DNA from: Echinococcus granulosus
Lineage: Eukaryota > Platyhelminthes > Cestoda > Cyclophyllidea > Taeniidae
Length of the DNA: 64,000 nucleotides
Assembly (NCBI RefSeq): GCF_000524195.1
Contig: NW_020170518.1
Span: 72,209-136,208, forward strand
Direction of reading: 5' to 3'
In this document: positions 24,629 through 38,545 of the stretch, piece by piece
Layout of the letters: each line of letters begins with the position of its first letter
How positions within the stretch are numbered: the stretch's first letter is position 1
Translations under genes and position numbers: made by a program
Notes under the pieces: generated by a model
Databases searched by the model: none
What the model saw: the letters and a program-made list of their open reading frames with translations, nothing else
Told to the model about the DNA's origin: nothing

Positions 24629-27600
24629 TGCTTTGTGTACAAATTTGTCCGTAAATACACACACGAGAGTATCTGCGGCGTAATTTATGGGTAGATTTTT
24701 CAAATGAAAAGGAAATGGAATGGATTTTCTGTGTTATGAGGCAATTTTTAGTGTTTTGCAGAGCTGGAAGCTTGTTAATTCCATAGAGTTCTTATCGAAT
24801 CATCAAGCTGTCCTGGTGGTTCATTTATTCATCTCGAATCCATGTAGCCTGGATTCATTCATTCATCCATCCATCTGATATCCATGCGTTCATCTATGAC
24901 ATTTAATTGCTTTAATAAACAATACTAACTCTGGTAATTGCCGCGCCTCTAATCTTTGATACCATCGAGACCTTATTTAATTATTCCTCATCCTCATTCC
25001 ACGGCCTACTTGGAAAGCGGCTTCTGCAGGGAAGGATTTGTTAATGCGGCTGAACTATCGTGGGATGGGGATCCGCATACTTCTATCGCTTGTACACCGT
25101 TCCCATGGCTAGATTCACCCCATGCACGATTTTATGACAGGTAATACATGGATTGGGGCACGGAATCAGGCATTCCACGCTCACTGAATGCTTGCACGAA
25201 TGAATGCTGTGGTGTGGCGTGGGAGCTACCACGGCCCGTGCTGCCACTGATAGGCGTAAGATCGGTCGTCTTTAAGTCCCTGACATCGTTCAAGCAAGTG
25301 TTTACAGCCGAGCGTTCCATCCATCACTGTAGCGAGATGTCCCCAATTTCTTCTTTCCAAGCTTCCCTTCAGAGGAGACTTGGCCCATGTCCACGCGATG
25401 TTGGATGCATGTCCAATCGCTGTCACAGATTGTGGCCTGGCATCGTGATTAGGGGTGCCTGGATTAGACTACTCCGCTCTGTGGTACGACATGCTGACTT
25501 GTTGTCAAGCCTCCGTCAGGGGTAGTTGCAGTAGATCGCAGGTGGCGCTTTCTGGCGGCTATGGTGCCGTTAGGGTAGCACTCTCGGCTTGACTTGGGGC
25601 CTCGCTGTATCCAGGCCCCAGTAACTAAGCCTCCTGTTCATTCAACCATCCATAAGAGATGTTGATGGCAGGTGCAGACGTACTGCCAATTGGTCTTGTC
25701 TGAGTGTGTCGCACGGCTTGCTTTGTTCACCACGTCGGGGGTTCATGAATTCTTTTATTTGACCGAAGATGGCTCTCAAGGTTATGTACTTCACTAATCC
25801 ATGAGGGCATTTTGTTGAACATCTCCTATGGATAAAAGGCAATTGTGTTCCTCTTCGTAGACCCTTCTTTGAATGTGCTGAAGGGCTCGGAAATGGGACA
25901 ATGAGGCCAGGGCTCCTCACATGTCTAGTCACAAGGAATGCGAGTTTGGAAATTTTGGATTGACTGACAAAAACGGTGGAGCAACAGATGATTAACTTTA
26001 TAACTCACATTGTGATGAGAGGTGACGATGTGAGAAAGTAGTTTTTGTTTACCTAGGAATGAGTGGCCCCAGAAAGTACGAAATGTGTTTCATGATTGAC
26101 CTTAAAAGGTCAAAATTTCTCCCGGTTGGTTAAAGGTGTCAAAAAAGGGGTTGAAAATGCCAACTACATTGTTTGAGATAGTGATATGCTTGTCTGTCAC
26201 CTGGAAGACACGATTATCAGTATTTGCCTCGGAAGTAATTCTAAGGTTAGAAGTTCAAGAAATAGATTACGTCACTAGGCTGCTACTGACTACTTGGAGA
26301 GTAGTACATTTGCTGGGCTTGTCGAAAAAACTGGAGAGACAAGTAATTAATAAAATGTTTTGAAACTGACTCCATGAATGATTAGACAGAGAAATGGAGA
26401 GGAAAAAAAGTGGAGGAGGAGCATTAGCTTCGCAAAAGTACTTTTGGGCTCTTTTCTAGCGCACAAATGTCCCTCTGGATTTGCAACCAAGTGTCTACGT
26501 GACTGGCAGGAGAGACAGGGCAGAGGAGGGGGTACGATAGGAGGGGCGCGGGGGGAATGTGCCTAAAGAGGGGGGTAAGACTACTTTAAACGACTAGTGG
26601 CAGCTGGGTGCACTAATGCTTGTTTTTTCGGCCGCTGGCACTCCCGTGGGCAGGAGTATCCACGGCTAATCGAATATTTGTTATTTACGATATATCCGAT
26701 GTTGCTTCAGTTGTCACAGGTAACCGATGGGTTGCAGTAAATTACGAGATACGAGCTACGACCATAGAAGGTTTTAAAGTGAGGGGATTCCGACTGCCAG
26801 TCGGTTTTGCCTCTGACCAGTCCAAAGAGGGGGGTCGCGTGCACAGATCGTAACCCCACACCCTTGTGCGACGAATCTCGATTTGGAGCGGTTGCTTGTA
26901 TTTGCCATTATAAAACCCACAGACTGGTTCATCCACAGTGGAGGTCTTCCTTCTCTCTTACCTTTTGACGAGCAACCCATCCAGCAAAATTGGTATTGGG
27001 CGTCTTCGCCACTCCTACCTCGCATGCAACCGCTGAGTTGTCCAATCCGTGGAAGAGCAAGAAGGATCGAGCGCTCAGGTCCGTGAATGCAAAAAGTGTT
27101 GTTACACATGAGAAATAGTTATTTAGCACACCTTCTACTGGTCCTAGATGTCCCCGATTCCCGCTTAATTGATGATCTAAGGAAAACAAGTCCTGTCATC
27201 TACAAAGGTCATTAAGACCTCAAAACGTAGATAAAACGAGGCGCGAAAGGCCCTTAACTCCCGTAAAAGTCCTACCACACGTGTGGTATTTCACCTCGTG
27301 AAGTACTTTAGCCAGATTCTGGAGAAAGGCAGTCACTTGGGCCATTTCCCCTGCTTGTCTGTGCTGAAACCGGGCGTCGGGTGACAACAAGACCGAATTT
27401 AGAAGGATGAACTAGGTAGATATCCTTATTTTTCTGGGCTTCATCTCCAAGATTCCTGCAGCTCGCATATCAGCGGTGGTCAAGGTCACCTTCCATCTAG
27501 ATGTCACAGCTATGTAGAACCTTCTCAAGGCAAATAAATCCCATATTTTGTCCCCAAAATGGCATATTTTTTGTTACTAGAAATGACGAGTCAAATTACA

Positions 27601-29150
27601 ATGCTACAGTATGTCTGTGTGTCGGGTGCTGGGCATACCCGTGCTTGGGCCAATCAAAATGCAGCCTAAGCAGGAAGGTGAAGGAGGTTTCAGCTACACA
27701 CTCGCGGTGGAACCAATGGGAATGCAGTAACGATTTCTCTCATCAAGCGACTTTAGCGCCAATCATGCCAGTCATAACTAGCGGTAAGGGGTCTCTTTTA
27801 CCACCCCTTTCGACTGCTTAGAAACTCTCCTCGGTGGTGACTCTTCACCCTCTTTGCAGATGGGCAAATTCGTAGATAGAAATGACACCATACTTCAAGA
27901 GGGCTGGTTGATTCATGCGACAGGCAGTTTTACAATTTTGATTAAAAAAGGAAGCTCATGTCAAACGGGACTGCACCTTGCCGTCTGTCTGTTAGACAGA
28001 ACGATCGGTTTAATTGACCAATCACAACACCTCAACTGGCGGTCAAACGTTGCGCGATCATTTCTTCCATTTTCATTGGCTAACTTACATGATTTATGAG
28101 AACTTCGCCTTTGAAGGGCAAAACCTAGTCAGCAAAATCCAGCAAAAGGATCTTGGTTTTCTGGGTGAAAGTACAGAACAAAGCACATTTAGTAAATAAT
28201 AACTGGAATGAGGGCAGTTATTAAATTACTGCTGTACCTTGAGTATTCCCTGAAGTCGTGAGACATTACAGTAGCATGCCAGGAGATCTATTAACATACA
28301 AAAGGCCAAGCCGAAGTATAGTCTACGGAGACTCAAGTGCCTCCTGCTTGATCAGACGGAATACTTTAAAAAACACAACAGAACATGACATCGTGTTTAC
28401 ACGGCGTAAAGCGGATTAATTAAAGGGACCAGGGTTTGGTTGGCACACATAACGTCACAACCGCATCAAGAAAGCACCAAAAATACTACAGACAGCGGCA
28501 CCATTTGCGCAATTCAGTCTAGGTTATAAAGGGATGATGATAGGTGGCTAGCATAATGCCTTCACGCAAAATTGTCCAAAAGAAAACAAATTTAATGTCC
28601 AAAAAAAAAGACGCTACTGCTATCTGCCTTCTAATTAAAAAATTGAATAAGCGGAGGAAGCCGCCATTTCAAAATTGTTATATCGCTGATAAAAATAAGT
28701 ACACAAGTAGAGTTATCGCTTCAGTTGATAAAAAATTTCAGACTAAAAATGACTGGGATACTTCAATTTCTACAATGGGAATGAACCTACTCTGATTACC
28801 CATGATTTCAACCCCCGCCCCCGTGGCTACGCTGCAGGACACTTCCAATCCCCTCACGACAAAGTTCAAGTACCACCCTAACCATAGCTATTCATCTCCT
28901 AACTACTCATAGTAACTTTCGATACATCCGAGTCTACCTGCTGTCGCCTCACTTGAATCACCGTCAGAAAGGGAGGGGGACTGTCCTCCACCTTGCGGAA
29001 CAGCGAACGTGTGCAAGTCGGCAAAGGTCGCCTTCCAATTGGCCAGTGGCAGTAAGCCAATCGGAGGCCGCCGTGAAGATGCGGTGACAGACTACTTACA
29101 TAGACGTCCACGGCACATTTTCGTACAGAGGCGTTTCTTCTGACGACAGC
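24629..29150. other. Intergenic region, no gene recognised
   Basis: An AATAAA at 24914-24919 may end the Arg/Ser-rich gene's transcript. ATTC/ATCC tetranucleotides occur near 24855-24875. Overlapping open frames at about 24950-25530 and 26620-27190 lack splice structure and known motifs and may be old repeat sequence. Part of the LIM gene promoter and 5' UTR should lie just before 29151. Confidence 0.5.
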
Positions 29151-30760
29151 ATGCCGTTCCAGCCCGTAAGTTGGCGCTCTCTTTTATATTTCCCACATTT
29201 TTTCCCAAAAATAATCACATCAAGCAGTTGACCAATCAAATGGCAACTCTAGGGTGGTACCCACTACTACCCGGGATATCATCATGCTTCGATTAAGGAT
29301 GTCATTTCGTAGGTGAAATGAAATTAGCATCGGCTACTTCTGTCCCCTTAAAAGTCTATTTCTCATCGAAACTGTAGTCTTTTATTTCACCTTGATAATT
29401 TGTTGCTGGATGCAAATCTCATCAACCCTAAAGACAAATTTAACTATTTTTTGCAATGCTGTGGTAACTGCGGCTTTGGTGCGACGCCATTGACTCATCA
29501 CCAAACTTCGCTGTACAGATAGGTAGGTACATACGAACCTACATTTTGCGTAGGTTTCGAGTCACTCCTCCCGCCTGTATTTGCCGAATGACCCATCCCC
29601 CTTATGCCTCACAGGATGTACAAAGTGACCATTTTGAGGGGTCGCCAACACCAAATATGACATTCTTAAATTTCATTATAGAATAAGGGTCGCATGGAAT
29701 TCTCTTATGAATCTTTTTTTCTTCCAACTTAAACCGCAGCTATGGTTAGGATGGGTTTATGTGAGAAAATTTACGAAAGTTTTAGATGAGTAATGGGAGG
29801 AAGTCTCATCCTATCCTGAGTAAATGAAAAATGGAGGTGAATCACTCATCACAAAGAAAGAGCAGTTGTAAACTCAATAAGTCACCTGCGGTTATACTAC
29901 TTACATCCTATTAAATTAGCCGCGTGCTCCTCCCTAGAATAAATCCTGGTTTATTTTTGGGGCCATTAAGTTCCTAACTTCCCCCATCACTAGTGTATTC
30001 CAGCTTTCACTTTTTTGGAGCACTCCTCCAAAAAAGCAGAAAGGTAGATTCGTAGGTAGGCCAAGCACCAAATTTACATGTTATGTGAATCCCGTTAATG
30101 AGGAGTGTGGTTATTTGCGGGCTGGATAAGAAATGACACTACTTGTCCCATCAGAGCCCACTGTGGGTCGTAAAATAGTCACAAAACCGGCTGCACGCAG
30201 TTCACACAACTAAATAGCCCTGGCTGTGTGAATTCAGTTTATTTATTACCAGGGGGCTATTGGGCTTCCCTGCGATTTGGGACAGCAAAGTTTGCCCAGC
30301 TTAAATTGGTAGCAGACTGGAAGCCTCTTGCTACTCACGGTTAAGATTTACGTGAAATTGATCAGATTATGTTGCGTTTTAAGTCAACTCTGCAGCACTC
30401 ATTTCCATGTTTCAATCTCATCTAGAGTTTCCAAATGTTATCATTTTGAATAGCCCAAGCTTGAGAAGTGCGTCCGTTGCGGTAAGACGGTGTACGCCGT
30501 GGAACGAGTTGAGGCCGGCGGCCAGATCTGGCACAAGGGCTGCTTCCGCTGTGGCCAGTGTGACGTAGTCCTCAAGTGAGAATGCCTACCTACACATGTG
30601 CTTATTAACAGCCAAATTACTAAGGATTTTCTAAATCCATCCGTTCAAATTTGCTTCTTTTAGCCTCAACAACTATAAGCAGGCTGACAAACAACTCTAC
30701 TGCGGCAAACACTATCAAGAGATGGTTTTGGCGAAGAACACACAAACGCCTGCCATGTAA
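29151..30760 (+). CDS. Small single-LIM-domain protein (LASP/EPLIN-type LIM)
   Basis: Three exons: 29151-29165, 30454-30575 and 30664-30760 (TAA), 77 aa. The protein is almost entirely one LIM zinc finger with all eight ligands: C11, C14, H32, C35 and C38, C41, C59, H62, spaced C-x2-C-x17-H-x2-C-x2-C-x2-C-x17-C-x2-H. LIM domains bind protein partners, often on actin or in adhesion complexes. Within the family the pattern [10 protein letters not shown]...WHKGCF...LNNYK...YCGKHY is closest to LASP, LIMD2 and EPLIN domains; there is no SH3 or second LIM. The first coding exon holds only MPFQP, and a 1.29-kb intron follows. Splice phases agree (0, then 2). An AATAAA at 31112-31117 could be its polyadenylation signal. 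Confidence 0.9.
30010..30036. repeat. 11-bp perfect hairpin in the LIM gene's first intron
   Basis: CTTTTTTGGAG (30010-30020) and CTCCAAAAAAG (30026-30036) form a perfect stem with a 5-nt loop. The rest of this 1.29-kb intron shows no other feature. Confidence 0.7.
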
Positions 30761-31685
30761 TGCCTGCGCGATGGAGTCTTGCATAACTAATGACCTGAAA
30801 AATTAATGGTTAATCGTTCTCATTGTCCTTAACGTATCCACATTGCTTCATTCATGTGCGAAAATATAAGTTGCTAGTGGGTGGTGTCATTGCCTGAACC
30901 GCATGAGAGGGCGGGAGCGGCACGTTCTACTTAGCATATTTTTATCGCGGCAGAGTTATTCTAGGGAGGGATGAAGTGGCAAATACTGCAAGCAACGGGA
31001 TGGGAATTGGGCTCATCAGGTCTGCTAAAGGTTTTCGACACTAATCAGCGATTGAAGTGAAAGACAGCCACTTTACTTCGGGAGTAAAATCAAGTCGCAT
31101 ACTGATCAGGAAATAAAAGCAACGAGAAGGGGGTGGGCCATGTCATTAGAATAGCGTGACGATCCTGTTGACAAGCTAACTAGTCGAAGTGTGCAAATCC
31201 AGTACATTAAGCGAAACTGATATTAAAAAGTGATTTGATAAATTATAGAACCCAACTGACTTCTCCAGTCATACAAGAAATTTAGTGAAATATTTTTTTA
31301 ATTTAGATGAGTCTACATGCCTAACATATTAAAAATAAAAATCACTAAGATTAGAAGCTATTGTTTGATGAGTTTTGGATTAGCCATAACGTGCTTCAAG
31401 CTTTAATTTAAATCAACATCAGCTGCAATGCTACTCAGCAGTTTCCACTTTTATCAGCCCTTGCCTGATTAAAAGGATTAAATCTTTTTAATTCAGTGTT
31501 TAGGGTGTGTTATGAACAACTATCCTACTTAAACTAATTCGCTTGGAGATAATATGAGTCTTATTTATCCAGAAGCCTTGAAGCCTGGTAAAACTTCAAA
31601 AAAGCCAATCAACATCAAGAATTTTCTCGGGTGTTTTGCGCTCATTTTTAAAAACAGTATTGCTTGTACTTGTATGTGTTAATCG
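30761..31685. other. Intergenic region between the LIM gene and ADPGK
   Basis: AT-rich non-coding DNA. It should contain the LIM 3' UTR and the ADPGK promoter; no TATA box or other element is clear enough to call. In-frame stop TAA at 31680-31682 precedes the ADPGK start. Confidence 0.5.
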
Positions 31686-34600
31686 ATGCCATCACAATAT
31701 AGTAATAGACACTACATTCTTGGCACCGCGTTTGCAATTGCCGCACTGTGCGTGCCGTTTTGGCTCTACCATCCTCCGCACTTCAATATTGAGGCTGTTC
31801 TTAGTGGTCTGCATCGACTAGAAGCATCCTACCGTCCCTTCCCACAGCCCCAACCCGGTCCTCTCGTGATAGTCGGATTCGGCGGTTGCACAGACGTCAC
31901 TGTCAACGCTCTTACTTTCTTTGAGCCCCTTGAAGCGGCTTCCCACACCGCACGACACTCGCATCGTTCTCCCAATGCATCGTTTGAACTAAACAGTCTG
32001 GAGGATGTTGTTGATGACTTCACCCAAATGCTTGCTGCCGGTGCAGCAGCAGAGTAAGTTTCTGAGGTGATAAAAAGTGCTTTTATCCTCATAGACGATA
32101 TGTAAGGAACCATTCATTGTTCGAACTCCTGGTCACAAAAGCCATCTCCACGGTGACAAATCCAAATCGGCTGCGGGAGACTGCGGAGCGCGGCACCTTG
32201 AGTTTGGGCGGCAACGCTCCTGTTATGGCCACAAGGCTGGCGAGAGAGGGAGCCGAGGTTACTCTCGTGGCTCGCTTGTCGTCTCGTGAAACCCAAGCTC
32301 TGCCTTCATCAGTTAAAGGTGAGAAAGTAAAGTTAAATGCCCTTCTATTTTTTTTAGAAATCCGTAACCTAGAGTGGTTTGCTTCTAGTTTTGGCAGCGC
32401 CATCTAACTTTGGTCTGCCTGAAACACCGAAGACGGATGTACATCTTGTCTTGGAGTACGACAAGGGTGCGGTTTGGCGCAATAACACTGCTCCTCGAGC
32501 TAACCGGTTGGTTGCTATTTCCTTATTTTGATTAGGAATGCTTTTTTACTTAGGCGGATTTTCGAGTTGTTTTTTTTGCTATCACTCAGAGAATTCATGG
32601 AAATATTTCCATGCATGCCAATTGGTGAGGTGTGGAAGTTGTCCGACTTTGTGACCAACTTGGTAATCTTCCACATAGCCAAAACTTTGGCATACCTCCA
32701 AAGTTTGTATTTAAATGCCATTTTGGTGGGAAGTGCGCAATAATTGTTTAGAAACCTTGCCATTTTCACTGCTTTTTACTTGTTTCCTTTAAAGATACGA
32801 AAATTGCTTTTATCTCTTGGTGGTGGTCAGTTTTTGTTAAAAAATGTAACTCCATCATAACTTTCTAAATGATACTTGGAGCAGACAAAAGTGCACAATC
32901 TGCTGAGCACTTTATAGTTAGCGATGTCTCTTACCGTTTGTTAGTTACCGGTGCCATCACGTTTGGCTTTTTATCATTAATTAGTATCTTGACAGTTTAT
33001 TACTTTTCCCCTGGGTTGATGAATTTACGCTGTGAGACGAAACACCGTCCTCTTGAGTGGATATGCAGAAAAAAAGGAGATCGAGACTGACAATAAGGCT
33101 GTTTTATGACTTTTTTTGGTAGTAGTAAACTCATTTTACCCATGAGTGGAAGAATTCCACGGTGACTGTTTGTGCCGCGCGAGTTGTTATTTCTTCTGCG
33201 TTGGACACACGATGACCACTTTCGTTTTTTGTGTAAATCACTTTTGCATCTGCTGATGAATGCATATAATACTTTGGTTTTCGCGAGTATTTACAACACC
33301 GGAGAATAGAGGAAAGGTTCATAATGCACAGTTTATGCATTACGTTATCGAGCATCCTTAGTTTTATACAGCAGTCTGTTGCCATCTTTTTGTTATGCAG
33401 AACAATTGTCATTAGGATTTTTTATGATTAAATACGACTTAAACAGTCTTTTTCAATGTCTAAAAGTGCTTGATAAGGAGTTTGCGCCTCCACCTTTATA
33501 GTTGTTATACTGGAAGTGATTTATTCTGACAAGTGGAATAAATGTCGTGCTCACTCCATTTCTGACCTTTGAACTTGCCTTTAGGGTCATTTTTGAAGGG
33601 GATACATGATGCGTGTTTTTTATCAGGTCAGCCTCAGTGAATTCGAGAAAGGCAGATAGAGGAAGAGGTCATTACAAGTGACCACAGGGTTCTAAACGAA
33701 TTCTACATAAATCTCGCGAAAGTTGGTGACTAAAAATGTGGTTTTCATTCTTTTCGATGTAATTCATCAAAGCACCCTCACAATTTGAACCAGTTACCGG
33801 ACGCCTCTAAGTGGGATCTCCTCCAACTAGCCAATCAGATGAACAGATGGGGTTGATGGCTGAGCTGATTGGTCAATTGGGTTAGTAACTGCCCGATCGG
33901 CTTCCGAGATGGCTTATTCCCTCCTTATAAAATACTTCTCAAGCTACTTGCAGGACTTTGAATTGAGATTTGGCCACCCCATCTGTCTGTGGGATGATGG
34001 CTGGCATTCACCAAGCCATCTTTTATCAAATGACCGCTTTCTGAGCTTTTTTACAAAACGGGTGCATAATACTCATCGCAAGCAGTTCCTTTGGTTGCGA
34101 AGGCATGAGCAAAATACTATAGCAATAGATTAGTAGCTCATCTGACTGATTTTTTTTCGGTGCCTTTGATTACAAAACGAAAGTTTTATGCCATTATTTG
34201 GCGTAGCTTGTACTTCCACCTGAGCGAAAAACCACGAGATCTTCCAAAAATCACCAAGGCGGGTATTCATGATGCCTCAAGTTTAGCTTCTTGGCATTAC
34301 AGCAACAACGCGTGTCTAGGTGTGCATGAGCCCCACCCCATACAAATCCTCTAGTCATTAAGTTGATAGCTCTCACCCACATTTTTGTGAATCGAAGCTT
34401 GCATATGGCAGTAACACGGTATCACGAACCTAATCTGATACACACTGCTTATGCTGAAAGTAGATGCTTTCCTGTGAAAACATCGTCTCATCTTGTCAGC
34501 ACATTCACGCCTTTGATTTGGTAGTACTTCAGACCCCTTCTTTTTTGACAGTGACACCGTCAAATTTTGCGTCGGATCTCGTCTTTGATGGGGTTGTCGA

Positions 34601-37600
34601 TTATCATCCAATCATGTAGTCTAGCCACCTTACACAGAATCCTTTGAATATTCACCACTCCAAGATGTCAGTTCCCATAGCTGATGTGGTTTTAAAACGA
34701 GTAACGCCATAACAACTAATTGGTTAAGTCATGACATCAGGTTATAAGTTGATCATCTGCGGCACTTCCCCCCTCCATTGTAGCAGCAAAGAAAGTCAGT
34801 TTAAGAGCTCCCAATCAGATTCCCAACTAGAATATTTGAAATAATAACATCTTGGAGCCTTCCTATTGCTGCCTGTAGTTCAAGCGTGGTCCGAGCTAAA
34901 TTAAGGCTTTTACTGCACCCGCTTTCAGCTCCCCCTCAGTACATACTGACTCATCTTCAAGACTGAACCCGCCTTCATGAAGTGACATTTTTACTCCAAC
35001 TACAGTTGATTAGCTAACCACAACCGCTTTGCTAAACATTTCGATTGTTGATGCTTTGTACTTCTGTCAGTTGTGCGTGTGTGTGTGTGCGTTGCATCGC
35101 TTCGTTTACATGGAGCTTAGCCTAGCTTACGCATGGTTGCTCAACACAGCGTAATTCCGTAGGCTTCATGGTCTTTATCTTCACCACGGTAACGATTGAA
35201 ATGGGTTGAATGCGGTGTCACGTGATTACTGCTGTTTAATATGCCGGCTCCTCTTGCAGTTTGTCGGCAAGGTTTGCCACCCTCCACCTCACATGCTAGC
35301 TATACTGGAGAAGGAGAGGTGGGAACTACACATTCTGTCATGAGGTGTGTGGGCGGCATGGTGGTGAAGTCCTCCCTTGTGGTATGCGATGGAGCGTCTG
35401 CTCAAGACATGCACTGCACCTTCTGTGTAGACTTGGACTATTTGACCTCTTCTCCAGTGTTGCAATATAAGGTGTCTGAGTCGGAGTAGATAGAGAGACG
35501 GGTCCGAAGAATGAGGGTACATGTTGGAGCTGACGTTCTGCTTAAGAATCTGATTCACCCATAACCAACTCATTTCTCTTTCTTCCCTTATGAAGGTACA
35601 TTCTGATTCGAGATGAGGAGAACCCACGGCTGAGCAGCCTTTGGCCCGGTCTCATGTCCTCCTGGCGCAAGTGGGGCAATCACGGAGGCGGTGTGGGGAA
35701 GGATGAGGCCATTTTTCCTGACCTCCTTGTGGTGGGTGGTCTGCAGACCATGGACAATGCTGTCATCTCACCTGGTAAGACACTTCTGCTACGGTCTACT
35801 AAAATGGCTATTAAGTAGTTGTGCCACCTTTCGCCCCCCTCCACTGAGATTTGTGGCCGGTGGTAGGCGTTGATGAACCACAAGGCGTTTTATATTTCTC
35901 CCTGCACATAATAAAATTCCTTCCCTTGAGAATATTTCAGTACGGTTTAAAAGTCCATGCAGATCTACTATGAGGATCACGACTTTGGGAGTTAATTTCC
36001 CATGGGTGTCCTCCCCCTTTCTAAGAGCTCATTATGGGTTTCTAGGACCTCGGTAAAGCATGCCGCGATAGGTTGAGAAGAAAATTATTTTATAGAATTC
36101 CTTATAAATTCCGAAAGTAGGATTCCAGAGGAGGGACAATGTCAACTTTCATACCACTGGTAGTCTCTTGAATATCCTTGCATCCTGCTCAATTAAACAG
36201 GTGATAGTGAAGTCAACAAGACTTTTCTTCACTAATGCTTCCACCACCGCTGCCACTTTGTAGACATCCGTGGAGAGAGAATGGAGGCGTTGAGACACCT
36301 CCTGGCCGTGGAGACGCCCCGCGCCACATTGGTCCATTTTGAAATGGCCTCCTTCGTGGAGACCAATTTCGTGGCCAATCTCACTCGCACTCTCCTTCCC
36401 TACGTGGACTCGATTGGTGAGTCAGTAGAGATAAGTGCCACCGCCCTGATTTTGCTGCCAGAAGTTAGTCGGTCTTGTTGCTAATATGTAGTGCCTAATC
36501 ACATAGACTACTGGAAATGAGTTTTTCCTATACGGTCTCTCTTCGTGAGACTTAGTAGTCTCCCTCCACTGTCAGTCTCCAGAAGATACATCATTACCGG
36601 CAGATTCTTTCCTTTTGGGGCGGTGTCCCACAGTACCTAACCGTCGAAGTCGGAATTCACTTCTGAAGATACCGTAAGACCCATGCGTGTGGAGATGAAC
36701 AAACAAGCTAGGATGTCAGTGTCAAAACTCCATGATACCGGCGTGGAGGGCGGACTGTGGTGGATCGAGAAGGAGTGGGGACTCGTGTCCTGCTTCAAGC
36801 TTGTCGATGTGGTTCGCCACTTATTACAATAAGTAGTATACCCGGGCCCCAATAGTAGTCTACTGCTAAGCATTTGCAGCTCTCGGAACCGCACTTAAAA
36901 CAACAGCAAGTAGATGCCCAGATTGAGCACCTACCACTGACGCTGAGTGTGATCAGTAATAAATTTTATCCGGGTTCAGGAGTCAAGAAAACTGTCGCCT
37001 ATCAAGCAGAGATTAAGACAAAGCACGTCTTCGGTGCACCTAGCTACAACTGTTTATTGCAGTTTTTAGAAATCTGTAAAAGGCATGGAAATGCGTATAT
37101 GCTTTGCGGAGCTTGTCTACTTTAAAAACCGAGGTTAGTTAGCTTCCAAAGATAAAGCAGAAGCAGGAGTGAGAGAAGGATTCGTCACCCTAGTCACGTC
37201 CTCTGTGTTCCTCTACGAGGTTATTCCAACATTTTCTCGACACTAGACGATCACCAGAGAAATAGATTAAACAATTGGGAAGTAAAAGTGAGACAGAAGC
37301 GGAGTTAGCTGGGACTAAATTTTCTCCTTTGCCTCCAGAGATGGGACGTTCCTATCCAAAGTGGAAATGTGCGAGCCTGGGAAGGCGTCACGGATCGTAA
37401 TGACAATGAAATCAGCGAAGTATTGTGAAAAGCTTTCTGTAGCTACTTCTATTTCATTACTAAAACTCCACAAACTTGTTTGGTCGCCCTACCTTACTAA
37501 CAGCATAAGTCAGTAGCATGCCATCGCAGAGTCGTCGATTCTACTGACCTTCGAGGATCAGAGTTATTACCAATTCGAACACTAATAACAATAGTCTAAC

Positions 37601-38545
37601 CTGTCAACATATTTTACCCCAAGTTTGAATTGGCATTAGTTGCCAAATCTGATAACTATGATTGCGCATACCACGAACCAGTCAGTTGTCTGTCTTCCCC
37701 AGGCCTGAATGAGCAAGAGCTGCCAAATCTGCGCAGCCTCCTCTCAGAAGGTCGGGTAGCCTCTCAGGCAAGTGTGTCGACACCTCGCGCCGCAGTGATG
37801 TTGGATGAGATGCGAGAGATCTGGAGCCTTCTTGCTCACCCCACTCAACTGCCTCGGGTGGGAGTGGGTTTGCGTAGACTCTCGCGGCTTCATCTCCACA
37901 CTCTAGGCTACCAGATTATCATGGTGCAACGTCCTGCTGCCGCTATGAACATTGACGCCGCCACCGCGGACAGGAACTTTGCGTCCGACCAAAGAGCCAC
38001 GGAACTAGGATTCGCGTGGCCCTTTGCTAGGGCTGCTGCGGCAAAGGTTTGCAAATATTCTTTGATGTATGGGTGTCTGGATTGATGAATAGATAAATAA
38101 ATGGATCCAGGATGCGTGGATAGATAGATAGAGAAGTTTTGGGATCTCTCTCTCTCCGCTGTTCCAGGCCAGTCTGATCGCACACCGTCACACTTGTGCC
38201 ACAGCCTCCATCGATCCTGAGTTGACCCGCCTCTTGATGGACGACAGTTTCGCAGTGACCGCAAATCCAGCCCGATGGCCGTCGGCATTGCATGACGGCG
38301 CTGTACCACGCATCCGATTCGACCCCTCCGCCCCCGTCTCTTGCTGGTTTGAGGCAGAGCCCGTGGCGTCAGTGGAAGGCGGAGGTCGCCGAGCTCCCGG
38401 AGGCGACTCAGCGACGCGAGTAGAAATCTGTGTTGCCCCGGTGCCCGTTTGTCGACGAGTAACGCGCACTGTCGGTGGTGGTGACAACATCTCTGCGGCG
38501 GCATTGAGGACGCAGTTGGTAGAGCGAAAGCGCTCCTTTGGGTGA
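31686..38545 (+). CDS. ADPGK: ADP-dependent glucokinase
   Basis: Seven exons: 31686-32053, 32095-32318, 32389-32506, 35596-35774, 36264-36416, 37703-38046 and 38168-38545, closing to 587 aa. The enzyme phosphorylates glucose using ADP as donor; the animal enzyme is membrane-associated at the endoplasmic reticulum, and here a hydrophobic segment at about residues 10-28 fits a signal anchor. Family landmarks in order: VIVGFGGCTDV, the junction-spanning GAAAER, LGGNAPVMA (substrate pocket), HLVLEY, PDLLVVGGL, LVHFEMAS, GLNEQEL (identical to vertebrate ADPGK), LHLHTL, and the C-terminal TVGGGDNISAAAL containing the catalytic Asp568 (vertebrates: TVGLGD). The ATG at 31686 is chosen because an in-frame stop lies just upstream. 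Introns range from 41 nt to 3.1 kb. All key motifs are intact. Confidence 0.96.
32507..35595 (+). other. Large ADPGK intron 3
   Basis: The 3.1-kb interval between ADPGK exons 3 and 4, flanked by CG|GTTGGT and AAG|GTACATT in matching phase. It includes a GT-repeat near 35076-35092. I see no nested gene. Confidence 0.7.
36417..37702 (+). other. ADPGK intron 5
   Basis: Non-coding 1.29-kb interval. The coding junction across it reads YVDSI-GLNEQEL, as in vertebrate ADPGK. Short open frames inside show no family pattern. Confidence 0.7.

Noticed and set aside
24111..24703. Long minus-strand open frames opposite the Arg/Ser-rich exon
   Set aside because: They are shadows of the Arg-rich plus-strand coding exon, whose phases link to two upstream exons.
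25148..25525. 125-codon plus-strand open frame
   Set aside because: Overlaps comparable frames on the minus strand and has no motif; may be degenerate repeat DNA, but the family could not be named.
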